Shown: one piece after another, positions 61,850 to 64,000 of the stretch
How the letters are laid out: each line of letters starts with the position of its first letter
Numbering within the stretch: position 1 is the stretch's first letter
Source of the DNA: Linanthus parryae
Lineage: Eukaryota > Streptophyta > Magnoliopsida > Ericales > Polemoniaceae
Direction: 5' to 3'
NCBI GenBank assembly: GCA_023055425.1
Contig: JALGPY010000008.1
Location: 22,913,359 to 22,977,358 of the forward strand
DNA: 64,000 nt
The notes under the pieces: generated by a model
Database searches by the model: none
What the model was told of the DNA's origin: nothing
Seen by the model: only the letters and a program-made list of their open reading frames with translations
Made by a program: the position numbers and the translations under genes

Positions 61850-64000
61850 TCAAAGCAAATTCTTGATTAAGAAGTCTTGGGGCTCGAACTGCTCGCTCAG
61901 CTTCTCCACTTGTTTCACTTCTTGCTTCAGTAGCTCGCACCTGGCATTCATCTCATGATACAGCTTCAGAGCTTCATCAACCTTTTGCTTCTGCTGCTCC
62001 ACCTTCTGCATCTCAGCTGCGAGATTCTGGTGACCGAGTTTCAAAGTTATGGCTGCGCGAATCAGCGTGACTCTGTCCTTGAGAAACTTGAAGCCCATTC
62101 TACCTTGGACTTTGGTCACGAGATTTTGGCACATGCCACATAGCAATTCAGCACTCTGGACCGAAATGGTCGCAGGTGTAGCCGCAGACAGCTGCTCCAA
62201 TATCCAAATGGCTTCAGTAAGGAACAGCCTCCTGTCAAAAGGCCCGATCTCCAGAGATCTCACAAATGATCGGGGATAGGTCAGACGCATTCGAACCACC
62301 CAGTCTACATCGGTTTGCTTCAAACCTGAGGAGACGTCAAAAATAGGTTATGATGTCAAAACTCGCAAGCGAATAATGCGACGTGCGAACAGTAAAGCTC
62401 TACTTACCAGTTCCTTCCAGAATCTCATGAAGGGAAGGAATGCGGGCTGCCGGGTTGTTCGAAGATTGTCCTCGCTCCATAGCTCTCCTATCAGCTGCGA
62501 GCTCCAATCTCTCGTAGTCGGGAGGAAGAGTGTAGGCCGCACCAGCTGCGACTGCATTCCCAGCCTGCGAGGCCCAAATGCTCCACGCAGGAATAGGTGC
62601 CTCGGGCTCAGTCGTCGCCGGAGGCGAAGGGACAGCCGAAGTCGCTTGGTGAAGGACGCTCTCAGATGCGAGAACATCAGCAGCACTTGTCCTTCCCACC
62701 TCAGCACTAGCATGGACATCTTCATCCATCAACACAGTGTCAGCTCCAGCATCGTCGGAAAGCTCGATGATGTCCTCAAGAGGCTCACCCGTGTGGTCAG
62801 CAGCTGCGACGGGCTTCTCGGTATGGGAGCTCGGAATTGGAACATAGGACGCAGAACGCTGACTTCTCTGCTCCAACTCTGGTTCTTCAGCATAACCTGC
62901 GAGGGGTACAGCTTTGGGAACCATCGCACGTTCTCAATGCGCGTGGCATAGGGCCTGGCAGTAAACTCCTTCCGTTTGTCGCATATCAAACTCCAAACGC
63001 ACTTGGTGTTGCCTGTTCCGAACCATCTCGCAGCTCTTCCGCTGTTGCGTGCTTCTGTCTCGCCTGGGGGACACCACTTATCAAGTTGGAGAGCAGTTGG
63101 AGCATAAGACGGCCAGCGCTCGAACACCCACATTGTCAAAAAGGAAATATTGACAAAAGTCAGTACATCGAGGCGGCCATGCGACTCCCTCATAGCCAGA
63201 ACCAGCTGATCAAGACTATAGTACAGCGTGCCCAAGACCAAGGGTCCGAGTGCGACCCTCTGGCCGAGAGCGAGCCTCACAGCAAGTGGCAACACATGGT
63301 AGAAGACTCCGTCATGGGGGTGACCATCAATCAAATACCTCGACAGCCAGGCACAGAGAAAAGCACAAAGGGTCAAGTGATAACCCTTGCCCTCTACGTA
63401 ATTCTCGGCCTCTGGATCTTCACTCAGGAGTTTCTTAGTAATGCTGCTGTTCGCATAATCTCGAAAGAAGTACTGCAACCATTTGTTCCAGGTATTCTTC
63501 GCGGATGTATCAACCAGCTGCCAGTTAGGAAGAGGCTTCGTAGTGGTCCACCGAGTGGAGATTTTCTTCACCTCTGCTAGGCATTCCTCCATCTGCGTGT
63601 ACAAGGCAATCTCCGCAGATGTCCTCAAGGGACTCAGAGGGTCCACCTCGCCCATGGGGGAAAGCTCGTACAGCATTTGAACATCCTCGAGTGTCGGGGC
63701 AGCCTCGAACTCAGCAAAATGGAACGTATGAGTCGCAGGCGAGTAACGGGACAGAAGGTCTAGAAGCATGGACTGATCCAACTTCACGGCAGCACCCTTC
63801 ATAGCACGGATAGCAAAGTATACGCCAGCTTCATTAAGAGTCTCGGCGTGATGATCCAACACGTGGTCAATCCACTCATCCATATAGTCCAATTTCTGGA
63901 CGAACGCCTGAGTAGAAATCGCAGTATAAGGGAAGTGCCCGTTCTCGATCCCCAATCGAACTACGTCCTCGGAACCAACCAACTCGAGCAAGGCTGAGTT
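61850..64000 (-). pseudogene. Antisense plant mobile domain (PMD, aminotransferase-like) gene inside the gypsy element, 5' end outside window
   Basis: On the minus strand from the window edge, a PMD region runs to about 62930: HFPYTAISTQAFVQKLDYMD, YSPATHTFHFAEFEAAPTLE, DVQMLYELSPMGEV, and later WNKWLQYFF and LCAFLCAWLSRYL. A one-base shift near 62930 leads to an acidic segment (PLEDIIELSDDAGAD) that runs to 62408. An 82-bp intron (62326-62407, GTAAGT...CTCAG) joins in frame to the last exon 61850-62325, whose C-terminus is a coiled coil (QKVEQQKQKVDEALKLYHEM). PMD proteins (MAIN/MAIL family) occur in hosts and in plant gypsy elements and MULEs. Function in the element is unknown. The start may lie beyond 64000. 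Confidence 0.72.
62326..62407 (-). other. 82-bp spliceosomal intron of the antisense PMD gene
   Basis: Minus-strand donor CTG|GTAAGTA and acceptor CTCCTCAG|GTTTG. Splicing keeps the frame (EGTG then LKQTDVDWVV) and removes a TAG that directly follows the donor. Confidence 0.75.

Larger units (their letters stand above)
52189..64000 (+). mobile_element. Large Tat-like Ty3/gypsy retrotransposon, continues past the window
   Basis: A 5' LTR of 634 bp and a gag, protease, RT, RNase H, second RNase H, integrase order place it in gypsy. The second (archaeal-type) RNase H between RH and integrase is the mark of the Tat lineage. Downstream of integrase come a 55-bp tandem repeat array and an antisense plant-mobile-domain gene. 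The element is at least 11.8 kb long; its 3' LTR is not seen. One in-frame stop and two shifts break pol. Confidence 0.88.

Overview
This window is plant nuclear DNA, most likely from a eudicot. The evidence is AT-rich introns with plant-type GT-AG junctions, two plant housekeeping genes, and a dense mix of plant-specific transposons: MULE with Ulp1/DUF1985, Ty1/copia, Tat-like Ty3/gypsy carrying a plant mobile domain, Helitrons, Tourist-type MITEs and tRNA-derived SINEs. I cannot name the species from sequence alone.

Three host genes can be supported. (1) A small two-exon gene at 770-2975 (+, 88 aa) of an unnamed plant family. (2) An ADA1/TAD1 SAGA-subunit gene at 4248-5240 (-), with an apparent 5'-UTR intron and a promoter running to about 6.2 kb. 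(3) A PCFS4-like cleavage/polyadenylation factor at 18554-29209 (+), seven coding exons and 856 aa, with a 4.8-kb intron that has collected MITEs and repeats. The SAGA subunit and PCFS4 both act on RNA polymerase II transcription, but nothing here shows that they are linked functionally.

Region 6.7-14.9 kb is a decayed Mutator-like element. The plus strand carries a DUF1985 / C48 (Ulp1) protease gene with a second, degenerate Ulp1-like half. The minus strand carries a gutted mudrA-type transposase with no DDE domain. GC-rich DNA packed with GGCGCC and three consecutive long hairpins surround the transposase remnant. Right of it lie a 9-bp-TSD Mutator MITE inside a SINE, a broken LINE endonuclease, and a solo LTR with a perfect 5-bp TSD.

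Region 29.2-46.8 kb is gene-poor. It holds SINE and LINE remnants, two Helitron-type termini, two Tourist MITEs with TTA/TAA duplications, and a full-length copia element (35626-41151, minus) with a 5-bp TSD but three stops and a frameshift. A compact 2.06-kb LTR element (42624-44684) carries only a proline-rich ORF.

Region 46.8-64 kb is a nest of retroelements. A minus-strand copia (from its LTR at 46771) is interrupted by a hAT-like element and then by a second copia (51045), whose LTR carries a 21-bp-periodic palindrome array. That element in turn is cut by a large Tat-like gypsy (52189 to beyond the window end). The gypsy encodes gag, protease, RT, RNase H, a second RNase H, a duplicated H2C2 zinc module and integrase. 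Downstream are a 55-bp tandem-repeat array and, on the opposite strand, a spliced plant-mobile-domain gene. Its 3' LTR lies outside the window.
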